Below are positions 1-9,079 of a stretch of DNA of 9,079 bases, one piece after another; position 1 is the stretch's first letter, and each line of letters starts with the position of its first letter. The translations under genes and the position numbers were made by a program. The stretch covers positions 1 through 9,079 of the forward strand of contig CADFQU010000022.1 in the NCBI GenBank assembly GCA_902836505.1, read 5' to 3'. This DNA is from Streptococcaceae bacterium (GTDB lineage: Bacteria > Bacillota > Bacilli > Lactobacillales > Streptococcaceae). The notes below the pieces were generated by a model. That model was not told the DNA's origin. It ran no database searches and was given only the letters and a program-made list of their open reading frames with translations.

Positions 1-54
1 GACGACGAAATCGAATTCTAACGAATTACCGATTTCTGTCCCACTCTCTTTTTT
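1..54 (+). terminator. Partial terminator-like stem-loop of an upstream gene outside the window
   Basis: GAAATCG (7-13) pairs with CGATTTC (30-36). Inside it AATTC (14-18) pairs with GAATT (23-27), leaving a TAAC loop and a two-base AC bulge (28-29). The following GTCCCACTC (38-46) would extend the stem if the bases just before the window read GAGTGGGAC; GAC at 1-3 fits the end of such an arm. A run of six T (49-54) follows. I infer that this terminates a + strand gene lying to the left. The outer stem cannot be verified because it is cut by the window edge. Confidence 0.45.
1..54. repeat. Edge of a dispersed streptococcal intergenic repeat (partial)
   Basis: Read on the minus strand this stretch begins with six A followed by GAGAGTGGGACAGAAATC. 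Over 24 bases it matches 19 bases of the stretch starting at 9023 on the plus strand, and GAGAGTGGGACA versus GAGGCTGGGACA differ at 2 of 12 positions. The two stretches therefore look like inverted termini of one repeat family. The resemblance to interspersed streptococcal sequences is from memory and unverified; the internal match is seen directly. Confidence 0.4.
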
Positions 55-100
55 AGTCTATGCATCCTTGCAAGCACATCTGGTTCTATGGCTAGAAATG

Positions 101-109
101 TGTTATAAT
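101..109 (+). promoter_or_regulatory. Extended -10 promoter of uppP
   Basis: TG (101-102), one base, then a perfect TATAAT (104-109) form an extended -10 element. The -35 position at 17-bp spacing (81-86, TGGTTC) is poor, which is typical of extended -10 promoters. Transcription should start near 116, leaving a leader of about 20 bases that carries the AGGAGA ribosome binding site (127-132). Confidence 0.75.
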
Positions 110-137
110 ATAGCAAATGTAAGTTTAGGAGAAGAAG

Positions 138-974
138 ATGTTTATCATTGAAGTGATAAAAGCGATTCTTTTTGGAATCGTTGAAGGAGTCACCGAGTGG
201 CTTCCAATCTCAAGTACAGGTCATTTGATTTTGATCCAAGACTTTATTCAGTTTAAGGATCAAAACCCTGCCTTTATGGAGATGTTTAATGTCGTTATTC
301 AGCTTGGTGCTATTATGGCCGTCGTCGTGATTTACTTCGACAAGCTTTATCCCTTTAAGCCTGGAAAATCGAAAAAAGAGGTGAGACGGACTTGGCAATT
401 GTGGGCCAAGGTTGCTGTGGCGACCCTGCCTTTGCTCTTTGTCTTTAAATTAGATGATTGGTTTGAAGCTCATTTTCATAACTCTTTTTCTGTAGCCATC
501 ATGCTGATCACCTATGGGTGGGCCTTTATTTACCTTGAAAAACGAGAGCAAGTAGAACCAGAAGTGACGGAATTACACAAGTTGCCTTATAAGACTGCTC
601 TCTATATTGGTTTGTTCCAAGTCTTGTCACTTTTCCCAGGGACCAGTCGGTCAGGTGCAACGATTGTAGGTGGTTTGGTCAATGGAGTTAGCCGTTCTGT
701 TGTGACAGAATTTACCTTCTATCTGGGGATTCCTGCCATGTTTGGAGCTAGCCTATTAAAGGTCGCTAAGTTTGTCTTGGGAGGAAATGCTTTAAGTTTC
801 AGCCAAGGGACGATCCTTTTGGTCGCTATGGCAGTTGCCTTCGGAGTCAGTATGGTAGCAATTCGCTTCTTGACAGACTATGTCAAAACTCATGACTTCA
901 CGGTTTTTGGAAAATATCGGATTGTTTTGGGAGCGATTTTGCTGGTCTATGCAGTAATTAAAATCTTTATCTAA
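138..974 (+). CDS. uppP: Undecaprenyl-diphosphate phosphatase (UppP/BacA family)
   Basis: This integral membrane phosphatase converts undecaprenyl pyrophosphate to undecaprenyl phosphate, recycling the lipid carrier for peptidoglycan and wall glycopolymers; the family was found through bacitracin resistance. At 278 residues it is family length and strongly hydrophobic, with multiple membrane segments. Both BacA signature blocks are present: EGVTE (16-20) followed by PISSTGH (23-29), which holds the conserved Glu, Ser and His29, and PGTSRSG (167-173) with the conserved Arg171. A second small Ser-Arg-Ser motif lies near 185-187. The ATG at 138 follows AGGAGA with a 5-base gap and places the first conserved block at the usual position. 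It is a single-gene unit: its own promoter lies upstream and a strong terminator follows the stop. Confidence 0.97.
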   Translation: MFIIEVIKAILFGIVEGVTEWLPISSTGHLILIQDFIQFKDQNPAFMEMFNVVIQLGAIMAVVVIYFDKLYPFKPGKSKKEVRRTWQLWAKVAVATLPLLFVFKLDDWFEAHFHNSFSVAIMLITYGWAFIYLEKREQVEPEVTELHKLPYKTALYIGLFQVLSLFPGTSRSGATIVGGLVNGVSRSVVTEFTFYLGIPAMFGASLLKVAKFVLGGNALSFSQGTILLVAMAVAFGVSMVAIRFLTDYVKTHDFTVFGKYRIVLGAILLVYAVIKIFI

Positions 975-985
975 TCATGAGATAG

Positions 986-1047
986 GAGTGCTTCTTCTTT
1001 CACTTCAAATGGCTATGTTTGAGGGGGGAGGAAGTGCTCTTTTGTTT
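986..1047 (+). terminator. Long Rho-independent terminator after uppP
   Basis: GAGTGCTTCTTC (986-997) pairs with GAGGAAGTGCTC (1028-1039) as a 12-bp stem using three G-U wobbles. Inside it CTTCAAA (1003-1009) pairs with TTTGAGG (1018-1024), giving a long two-part hairpin. TTTTGTTT (1040-1047) follows. The wobbles become C-A mismatches in the antisense transcript, so the structure is specific to + strand transcripts and is not a bidirectional terminator. Confidence 0.8.
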
Positions 1048-1082
1048 AAGTCTTGTTTCCTATCTAAGGAGGGGGTCATGTT

Positions 1083-1111
1083 TTGAAAAATATGTCCCTT
1101 TTTAGTATAAT
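1083..1111 (+). promoter_or_regulatory. Sigma-A promoter of mecA-rgpG
   Basis: TTGAAA (1083-1088), a 17-bp spacer, and TATAAT (1106-1111) differ from consensus at one -35 position only. The start point should be near 1118, giving a leader of roughly 22 bases to the mecA ATG. No competence-type (com-box) element was seen nearby. Confidence 0.85.
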
Positions 1112-1139
1112 AGAAAGACTAACAGTATGAGGTGCAGTC

Positions 1140-1886
1140 ATGAAGATGAAGCAAATCAGTGATTCAACCATTAAAATCACGATTCAATTAGAGGATTTAG
1201 AGGAACGAGGCATGGAAATGGCCGATTTTTTGGTGCCTCAAGAAAAAACAGAAGAATTTTTCTATACCATCTTAGATGAATTGGAAATGCCAGAAAGCTT
1301 CTTAGACAGTGGCATGTTGAGTTTCCGAGTGACTCCTAAGCCGGATAAGCTCGATGTTTTTGTGACCAAATCAAAAATTGACCAGCATCTAAATTTTGAA
1401 GATTTTTCCGACTTGCCTGATATGGAAGAATTGTCGCAAATGTCTCCGGACGAATTTATCAAGACCTTGGAAAAAACCATCTCTGAAAAGAGTAAGGGAG
1501 ACGGCGATGCTATCCGTCATTTAGAAGCTGAGGAATTGGCTGATGAGAATCAGCTTTCAGAAGAAGATACACCGAATCATCCAGTAGATACACGGTATAT
1601 TTATTATATCCTCCAGTTTTCTCAGTTAGAAGAAGTGATTCGGTTTACAAAAACAGTTCATTATGCGGTCGAGACTTCGGAACTTTATAAAATGGACGGG
1701 ATTTACTATTTAACCGTCTTAATTGATTTGGAAGGGTGCCCGCAAGATTATCCAGGTTGGCTCTTGGCAACCATGCGTGAATATGCGGAAGATACAGATA
1801 CTACTAGAGCTGTCCTCCAGGAACATGGCCATCTCTTGCTCGTCTCAGATGCTATTCACGAACTTCAAAAGGTTAATTTGGTATGA
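1140..1886 (+). CDS. mecA: MecA adaptor protein for ClpC
   Basis: MecA delivers substrates to the ClpC ATPase for ClpCP degradation. In streptococci it is known to target the competence sigma factor ComX, so it limits competence. The 248-residue cytosolic protein shows the family layout. The N-terminal substrate-binding domain (about 1-112) starts MKMKQISDSTIKITI and holds DFLVPQEKTEEFFYTILDEL (29-48) and GMLSFRVTPKPDKLDVFVTK (58-77). An acidic linker (about 115-150) follows, then the C-terminal ClpC-binding domain (about 152-248) containing YIYYILQF and ETSELYKM. The ATG at 1140 follows GAGGTG (1129-1134) at 5 bases; a second in-frame ATG two codons later is less well placed. The stop overlaps the next gene's start (ATGA, 1883-1886), so the two are probably translationally coupled. 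Confidence 0.95.
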   Translation: MKMKQISDSTIKITIQLEDLEERGMEMADFLVPQEKTEEFFYTILDELEMPESFLDSGMLSFRVTPKPDKLDVFVTKSKIDQHLNFEDFSDLPDMEELSQMSPDEFIKTLEKTISEKSKGDGDAIRHLEAEELADENQLSEEDTPNHPVDTRYIYYILQFSQLEEVIRFTKTVHYAVETSELYKMDGIYYLTVLIDLEGCPQDYPGWLLATMREYAEDTDTTRAVLQEHGHLLLVSDAIHELQKVNLV

Positions 1887-3040
1887 TTACTTTTCCATTA
1901 CAATTTATCCTGGTCCTGATTGCAACTTTTTTGATCAGTTTGATTCTAACTCCCTTTGTGAGGTTATTGGCGTTTAAAATAGATGCCGTAGACTATCCAA
2001 ATGCGCGTCGGATCAATAAGAAACCCATGCCCAGCGCTGGTGGTTTAGCTATTATTCTTGCTTTTACCATTGCAACCGTCATTTTGTTGCCGATGATTAC
2101 AAAGGGGCATGTAGCTAAGACATCTTATCTGACCTATACCGTACCAGTTGTCGTTGGAGGATGGATTATTGGCCTGACTGGTTTAGTCGATGATATAAAA
2201 GAATTATCACCGCGGTTAAAGATGCTGGGGATTTTCCTAGGAGCTAGTGTGATCTGGTTTTTTACAGATTTTCGCTTAAATGATTTCAAGATACCTTTCG
2301 GGGGACCATTTCTTCATTTTGATCCTTGGTTATCGTATATTTTAACAGTTATTTGGATCATTTCTATTACCAATGCAGTCAACCTAATTGATGGTTTGGA
2401 TGGCCTGGTCAGTGGAGTTTCGATTATTTCCTTGGTGACGATGGGGATTGTTTCTCATTTCTTTCTCCCAGTGCCCAATCTCTTTTTGACCATGACGATT
2501 TTTGTCTTAGTCATGGCCATTGCTGGTTTCTTCCCCTTTAATTATCATCCAGCGATTCTTTATTTAGGGGATACAGGAGCCCTCTTCATTGGTTTTATGA
2601 TCTCTGTTTTGTCCTTGCAAGGTCTTAAGAATGCGACAGCTGTTGCGGTTGTTACGCCGATGATTATCTTGGGAGTTCCAATTACGGATACCTTTTTAGC
2701 AATTGTCCGTCGGACTCTCTCTGGTCAGAAGTTTTATGCACCAGATCGGAATCACTTGCACCATCGTTTACTTTCTTTGGGCTTAACGCATCGCGGAACC
2801 GTTTTGGTTATCTATGGAATTTCGATGATTTTTGCTATGATCTCTCTGCTGTTGAATATCTCTACTCGTATTGGCGGAGTTCTTCTTGTCATTGGTTTGG
2901 TATTAGGGGTTGAGCTCTTAGCGGAATTAATTGGAGTCCTAGGTCCTCACCATAGTCCGCTTCTCAATTGTTTACGCTATATAGGGAATTCTGCCTATCG
3001 AGAGGAAGTTCGACAAAATAGAAAAAACAAGACTAAATAA
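1883..3040 (+). CDS. rgpG: Undecaprenyl-phosphate GlcNAc-1-phosphate transferase (RgpG/TagO/WecA family)
   Basis: This polytopic membrane enzyme is predicted to transfer GlcNAc-1-phosphate from UDP-GlcNAc to undecaprenyl phosphate, the first step of wall polysaccharide or teichoic acid synthesis. In S. mutans the orthologue RgpG starts the rhamnose-glucose polysaccharide; the polymer made here cannot be told from this window. The 385-residue sequence carries the family blocks in order: RRINKKPMPSAGGLAI (42-57), the catalytic Asp pair LVDD (101-104), NAVNLIDGLDGL (164-175), YLGDTGALFIGF (227-238) and the cytoplasmic His loop DRNHLHHRL (288-296). About ten hydrophobic segments are visible, and the C-terminal tail is basic. 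AAAAGG (1867-1872) lies 10 bases before the ATG inside mecA. The symbol follows the streptococcal convention; wecA or tagO are alternative names. Confidence 0.9.
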   Translation: MITFPLQFILVLIATFLISLILTPFVRLLAFKIDAVDYPNARRINKKPMPSAGGLAIILAFTIATVILLPMITKGHVAKTSYLTYTVPVVVGGWIIGLTGLVDDIKELSPRLKMLGIFLGASVIWFFTDFRLNDFKIPFGGPFLHFDPWLSYILTVIWIISITNAVNLIDGLDGLVSGVSIISLVTMGIVSHFFLPVPNLFLTMTIFVLVMAIAGFFPFNYHPAILYLGDTGALFIGFMISVLSLQGLKNATAVAVVTPMIILGVPITDTFLAIVRRTLSGQKFYAPDRNHLHHRLLSLGLTHRGTVLVIYGISMIFAMISLLLNISTRIGGVLLVIGLVLGVELLAELIGVLGPHHSPLLNCLRYIGNSAYREEVRQNRKNKTK

Positions 3041-3059
3041 GAACGATTCTAAACACCAG

Positions 3060-3082
3060 AAAAGCCTTTTAGGCTTTTTTTT
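3060..3082 (+). terminator. Rho-independent terminator of mecA-rgpG
   Basis: AAAAGCCT (3060-3067) and AGGCTTTT (3071-3078) form an 8-bp stem with a TTT loop, followed by four more T (3079-3082). It lies 20 bases after the rgpG stop. Confidence 0.9.
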
Positions 3083-3090
3083 GTTATACT
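3082..3090 (+). promoter_or_regulatory. Extended -10 promoter of the suf operon
   Basis: TG (3082-3083), one base, then TATACT (3085-3090) make an extended -10 element. Its first T is the last T of the preceding terminator tract. The -35 position at 17-bp spacing (3062-3067) falls in the terminator stem and has no match to TTGACA. The start point should be near 3097, with a leader of about 30 bases. I saw no convincing operator for a metal or redox repressor. Confidence 0.7.
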
Positions 3091-3126
3091 AGATAAGACA
3101 AAACTCTATAGCAGAAAGGAATACAA

Positions 3127-3897
3127 ATGTCAGTATTAGAGATTAAAGATCTTCATGTAGAAATTGAAGGCAAGGAAATTTTAAAAGGCGTGAACTTGAC
3201 CCTTAAAACAGGAGAAATCGCAGCCATTATGGGTCCTAACGGAACAGGGAAATCAACCCTATCTGCAGCTATCATGGGGAATCCAAACTATGAAGTCACC
3301 AAAGGTGAAATTCTATTTGATGGAGTAAATATCCTTGAGTTGGAAGTGGATGAGCGTGCTCGTATGGGACTTTTCCTTGCTATGCAATATCCATCAGAAA
3401 TTCCAGGAATTACCAATGCTGAATTCCTTCGTGCAGCTATGAATGCTGGAAAAGAAGAAGACGAAAAAATTTCTGTTCGTGATTTTATCACAAAATTGGA
3501 TGAAAAAATGGAACTTCTCAACATGAAGGAAGAAATGGCAGAGCGTTATTTGAATGAAGGCTTCTCAGGTGGTGAGAAAAAACGCAATGAAATTCTGCAA
3601 TTGTTGATGTTGGAACCGAAGTTTGCCCTTCTTGATGAGATTGACTCTGGTTTAGATATTGATGCCCTTAAAGTGGTTTCAAAAGGAGTCAATGAAATGC
3701 GTGGCGAAGGTTTCGGTGCTATGATCATTACCCACTACCAACGTCTCTTAAACTATATTACTCCTGATGTGGTTCACGTGATGATGGAAGGTCGTGTGGT
3801 CCTTTCAGGTGGTCCTGAACTTGCTGTGCGTTTGGAGCGTGAAGGATACGCGAAATTAGCAGAAGAGTTGGGTTACGACTACAAAGAAGAACTCTAA
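3127..3897 (+). CDS. sufC: Fe-S cluster assembly ATPase SufC
   Basis: SufC is the ABC-type ATPase of the SufBC2D scaffold. ATP binding and dimerisation are thought to open the SufB-SufD interface for cluster building. Despite the ABC fold it is cytosolic and is not a transporter. At 256 residues it has all nucleotide-binding elements: Walker A GPNGTGKST (36-44), Q-loop Gln87, signature FSGGEKKR (146-153), Walker B with D-loop FALLDEIDSGLD (167-178, catalytic Glu171), and H-loop His203. The FSGGEKKRNEI and DEIDSGLDIDALK forms are typical of SufC. AAAGGA (3115-3120) precedes the ATG by 6 bases. It opens the operon, 41 bases ahead of sufD. Confidence 0.97.
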   Translation: MSVLEIKDLHVEIEGKEILKGVNLTLKTGEIAAIMGPNGTGKSTLSAAIMGNPNYEVTKGEILFDGVNILELEVDERARMGLFLAMQYPSEIPGITNAEFLRAAMNAGKEEDEKISVRDFITKLDEKMELLNMKEEMAERYLNEGFSGGEKKRNEILQLLMLEPKFALLDEIDSGLDIDALKVVSKGVNEMRGEGFGAMIITHYQRLLNYITPDVVHVMMEGRVVLSGGPELAVRLEREGYAKLAEELGYDYKEEL

Positions 3898-3938
3898 TCT
3901 TGTGTCAACAACTGAACAGGATCTTTGAGGAGGAGTAA

Positions 3939-6851
<2,913 letters not shown>

Positions 6852-6995
6852 TGATGCATAAGAGTGTGAAAATTCTAGTGTGCTCTTTAACCGATTTTCT
6901 TCTTACTTAATTGAATCAAAACTCGGATGCTTATGGTCCAGACTAGAAGATGAATCATATGGAAAGAGCTCTAAAAAGAAAATGAAAGGAAAGAT
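6852..6995 (+). other. Intra-operon gap between sufU and sufB
   Basis: This 144-base stretch has no recognisable promoter and no T-tract terminator. A 19-codon ORF starts at 6851 on a TAATG junction with the sufU stop and ends at 6910; it has no ribosome binding site of its own. It overlaps a weak hairpin (6860-6887). A TTGAAT at 6911 lacks a -10 partner at normal spacing. The last part is A-rich and carries the sufB ribosome binding site GAAAGGA (6984-6990). sufB is probably reached by read-through from upstream. Confidence 0.5.
6860..6887 (+). other. Weak G-U-rich hairpin between sufU and sufB
   Basis: AAGAG (6860-6864) pairs with CTCTT (6883-6887), and TGTG (6865-6868) can continue against TGTG (6879-6882) by four consecutive G-U wobbles, closing a 10-base loop. 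No T-run follows directly, so it is not a normal terminator. It may be chance, an RNA-processing site or a partial attenuator. Confidence 0.25.
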
Positions 6996-8408
6996 ATGAC
7001 AGAAGAAAGAGTAGAACCAAAACCAATTGATCTTGGTGAATATAAATTTGGCTTTCACGATGATGTAGACCCGATCTTGTCGACAGGAAAAGGGTTGAAT
7101 GAATCAGTTATTCGTGAGTTATCTGCTGCGAAAAATGAGCCGGAATGGATGCTGGAGTTCCGTTTGAAGTCCTATGAAGCATTTAAAAAAATGCCTATGC
7201 AAACATGGGGGGCAGACTTGTCAGATATCGATTTTGATGATTTGATTTACTATCAAAAACCATCTGATAAACCTGCACGTAGCTGGGATGAAGTGCCCGA
7301 AAAAATCAAGGAGACATTTGAACGGATTGGGATTCCAGAAGCAGAGCGTGCTTACTTGGCCGGAGCAGCAGCTCAGTATGAGTCTGAAGTGGTTTACCAC
7401 AATATGAAGGAAGAATTTGAGAAGTTAGGAATCATCTTTACCGATACAGATTCTGCCTTGAAGGAATATCCAGACTTGTTCAAGCAATACTTTGCTAAGT
7501 TGGTACCTCCGACAGATAACAAGTTAGCAGCCCTCAACTCCGCAGTATGGTCAGGCGGAACCTTTATCTATGTACCGAAGGGTGTAAAGGTTGATGTTCC
7601 TTTGCAGACTTACTTCCGAATTAACAATGAAAATACAGGTCAGTTTGAGCGGACCTTGATTATTGTCGATGAAGGAGCAAGTGTCCACTACGTAGAAGGA
7701 TGTACAGCGCCAACTTATTCAAGTAACAGCTTGCATGCTGCTATTGTCGAAATCTTTGCCTTGGATGGCGCTTATATGCGTTATACAACTATCCAAAACT
7801 GGTCTGATAACGTTTATAACTTGGTAACGAAACGAGCCAAAGCGATGAAAGATGCGACGGTCGAATGGATCGATGGGAACCTCGGTGCCAAAACGACCAT
7901 GAAATACCCATCAGTTTACCTAGATGGAGAAGGTGCGCGTGGGACCATGTTGTCGATCGCTTTTGCCAATGCTGGGCAACACCAAGATACAGGTGCTAAA
8001 ATGATCCACAATGCTCCACATACCAGTTCTTCAATCGTCTCAAAATCCATCGCGAAAGGTGGAGGAAAGGTTGACTACCGTGGACAAGTGACCTTCAATA
8101 AAGATTCAGCGAAATCTGTCAGTCACATTGAGTGTGATACCATTATCATGGATGACTTGTCTGCATCTGACACCATCCCATTTAATGAAATTCACAATTC
8201 ACAAGTTGCCTTGGAGCACGAAGCTAAGGTCTCAAAAATTTCAGAGGAACAATTGTATTACCTCATGAGTCGAGGCTTGTCAGAATCCGAGGCAACAGAG
8301 ATGATTGTCATGGGATTTGTGGAGCCCTTCACCAAAGAACTTCCAATGGAATACGCAGTTGAGCTTAACCGCTTGATTAGCTATGAAATGGAAGGATCAG
8401 TTGGGTAA
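6996..8408 (+). CDS. sufB: Fe-S cluster assembly scaffold subunit SufB
   Basis: SufB is the subunit of SufBC2D that receives sulfur and on which the cluster is built. The protein has 470 residues: an N-terminal helical domain (about 1-140), a beta-helix core (about 145-400) and a C-terminal helical SufC-binding region. VEGCTAP (233-239) holds Cys236, which aligns with E. coli SufB Cys254, a sulfur-entry residue. HIECD (377-381) holds Cys380, matching Cys405, and [20 protein letters not shown] includes His408 and Glu409, matching His433 and Glu434. The core block [14 protein letters not shown] is typical of the family. GAAAGGA (6984-6990) precedes the ATG by 5 bases. It closes the suf set, with an unrelated-looking gene 17 bases downstream. 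Confidence 0.97.
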   Translation: MTEERVEPKPIDLGEYKFGFHDDVDPILSTGKGLNESVIRELSAAKNEPEWMLEFRLKSYEAFKKMPMQTWGADLSDIDFDDLIYYQKPSDKPARSWDEVPEKIKETFERIGIPEAERAYLAGAAAQYESEVVYHNMKEEFEKLGIIFTDTDSALKEYPDLFKQYFAKLVPPTDNKLAALNSAVWSGGTFIYVPKGVKVDVPLQTYFRINNENTGQFERTLIIVDEGASVHYVEGCTAPTYSSNSLHAAIVEIFALDGAYMRYTTIQNWSDNVYNLVTKRAKAMKDATVEWIDGNLGAKTTMKYPSVYLDGEGARGTMLSIAFANAGQHQDTGAKMIHNAPHTSSSIVSKSIAKGGGKVDYRGQVTFNKDSAKSVSHIECDTIIMDDLSASDTIPFNEIHNSQVALEHEAKVSKISEEQLYYLMSRGLSESEATEMIVMGFVEPFTKELPMEYAVELNRLISYEMEGSVG

Positions 8409-8425
8409 AAGAAAAAGGAGAGCAA

Positions 8426-8998
8426 ATGGGATTCTTAAAAAAATTATTTGGTAATGTTGAAAAAGCGAATAAAGGCGAGATTCCTGTCGAGGAAATTGTT
8501 CCCCCATTTACATTTGATCTAGCTGAAGAAGCAGATGATTATTGGAGAGAAATGGAAGAGCTTCTTTTGATAAACGCTGTAAAAGCTGTTGGTGGTCCTG
8601 AGGCAGTAGAACGTGCCTTTGTTCTTGCTAATTTCAAAGAAAATCAAGAAACTTTTGAGCTCTTTTATCAAGTAGACGGTCAGCTTCTTTCATGGAAAGA
8701 AATGGATGCAGCTGTTGTCGATAAAATCAGCAATCAGCTCCTTCCACAAGCACCAGAGGTGGCTCGAGCAGTAAATGAGAATTATGAAGAAGCGAAGGTC
8801 CCAGTAATTGAATACGCAATGCTTCAGTTTGAAACTGCAACCATGGCTTGGTTTGGTCGAAAGCTTACAACAGCTTCTCCAGAAGCACAACTGACTTTTG
8901 AAGAATTGGTAGCAGGTTGGCGTGGGGTGATTGAAGAAGAAATCCCGACTCATCCAATAGACAGTGACACTGCTTTTCCTTATTTCGAAGTTCGATAG
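8426..8998 (+). CDS. Unrecognised acidic 190-residue protein at the end of the suf operon
   Basis: I do not recognise the family with confidence. AAGGAG (8415-8420) stands 5 bases before the ATG, 17 bases after the sufB stop, so it is probably co-transcribed with suf. The protein starts with a short amphipathic basic segment (MGFLKKLFG) and is otherwise soluble. It has 36 Asp/Glu against 16 Lys/Arg, no cysteine, and no signal peptide or membrane helix. The absence of cysteine argues against direct cluster or persulfide binding. The segment ELFYQVDGQLLSWKEMD (78-94), followed by helical acidic blocks and a Trp-Phe-Gly motif (142-144), faintly recalls YezG/DUF600-like immunity proteins, but this is only an impression. 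The reading frame is clean with normal spacing, so the gene is likely real. Confidence 0.85.
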   Translation: MGFLKKLFGNVEKANKGEIPVEEIVPPFTFDLAEEADDYWREMEELLLINAVKAVGGPEAVERAFVLANFKENQETFELFYQVDGQLLSWKEMDAAVVDKISNQLLPQAPEVARAVNENYEEAKVPVIEYAMLQFETATMAWFGRKLTTASPEAQLTFEELVAGWRGVIEEEIPTHPIDSDTAFPYFEVR

Positions 8999-9022
8999 AA
9001 GTTCTATTGATTGATTCAACTA

Positions 9023-9079
9023 AACAAAGAGGCTGGGACAAAAGTCCTAGCCTCTCAATTGTCTTTGGATTGTCGAGCA
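9023..9079 (+). repeat. Start of a repeat related to the one at the left edge (partial)
   Basis: AACAAAGAGGCTGGGACAAA (from 9023) matches the minus strand of the left-edge repeat (54 down to 31) at 19 of 24 positions over the full 24-base comparison. The stretch runs to the window end with GGATTGTCGAGCA (9067-9079), a string I associate with interspersed streptococcal repeats from memory only. Its internal part and far end lie outside the window. Confidence 0.4.
9028..9055 (+). terminator. 12-bp stem-loop after the last gene
   Basis: AGAGGCTGGGAC (9028-9039) pairs with GTCCTAGCCTCT (9044-9055) through 11 Watson-Crick pairs and one G-U wobble, with an AAAA loop. It starts 30 bases after the stop codon. 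The sequence after it (CAATTGTCTTTGG) is not a true T-tract, so termination may be imperfect, although the long GC-rich stem makes it the probable end of the suf transcript. Confidence 0.65.

Noticed and set aside
1..21. A six-codon open tail (DDEIEF, stop at 19-21) that could be the end of an upstream gene
   Set aside because: These bases lie inside the inverted-repeat/terminator element, so the open frame is most likely accidental.
1092..1130. Twelve-codon ORF just upstream of mecA
   Set aside because: It spans the mecA -10 box and has no ribosome binding site, so its start would not be in the mecA transcript.
6904..6916. TACTTA and TTGAAT as a possible internal sufB promoter
   Set aside because: Neither has a matching partner box at 16-18 bp spacing and there is no extended -10 TG.
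6857..6935. Inverted pair CATAAG (6857-6862) and CTTATG (6930-6935) in the sufU-sufB gap
   Set aside because: Only six bases with a 67-base loop and no extending pairs; expected by chance in AT-rich DNA.
6982..6999. Five-codon ORF (MKGKI) overlapping the sufB start
   Set aside because: It covers the sufB ribosome binding site and has only a weak upstream purine signal; it is best explained as chance in an A-rich leader.
8984..9005. Short direct repeat GAAGTTC at the stop codon of the last gene
   Set aside because: Seven bases only, with no further similarity around the copies.

Overview
The window looks like core chromosome of a viridans-group Streptococcus (oral mitis/sanguinis/parasanguinis-like; species not resolved). 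The evidence is moderate-to-low GC, strong AAGGAG-type ribosome binding sites, extended -10 (TGnTATAAT) promoters, and a streptococcal gene order: uppP, mecA, an rgpG/tagO-type gene, then sufC-sufD-sufS-sufU-sufB. All genes read on the + strand, and no frameshifts or truncations are visible.

Layout. Positions 1-54 are the right-hand part of a hairpin/terminator-like repeat, presumably closing a gene outside the window. uppP (138-974) has its own extended -10 promoter and a long G-U-rich terminator. A near-consensus sigma-A promoter (TTGAAA-17-TATAAT) drives a two-gene unit, mecA (1140-1886) and rgpG (1883-3040), which overlap by four bases at ATGA and end at a clean terminator (3060-3082). 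An extended -10 promoter starting inside that terminator's T-tract drives the suf operon: sufC (3127-3897), sufD (3939-5201), sufS (5204-6430), sufU (6417-6851), a 144-base gap, then sufB (6996-8408). An unrecognised acidic, cysteine-free 190-residue protein (8426-8998) follows 17 bases after sufB. The window closes with a 12-bp stem-loop that begins a second repeat-like stretch.

How the genes work together. UppP recycles undecaprenyl pyrophosphate to undecaprenyl phosphate, and RgpG is predicted to load that lipid with GlcNAc-1-phosphate to start a cell-wall glycopolymer. MecA, between them, is the ClpC adaptor known in streptococci for degrading the competence factor ComX. The suf genes form the complete Gram-positive Fe-S assembly set: SufS takes sulfur from cysteine, zinc-bound SufU accepts it, and SufB-SufC2-SufD assembles the cluster. 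All key residues checked are present.

Nothing here is a clearly new system. The points most worth a second look are the unrecognised gene at the end of the suf operon, the sufU-sufB gap (a 19-codon ORF starting at TAATG and overlapping a hairpin), and the matching repeat edges at the two ends of the window, which resemble the termini of one MITE-like family.
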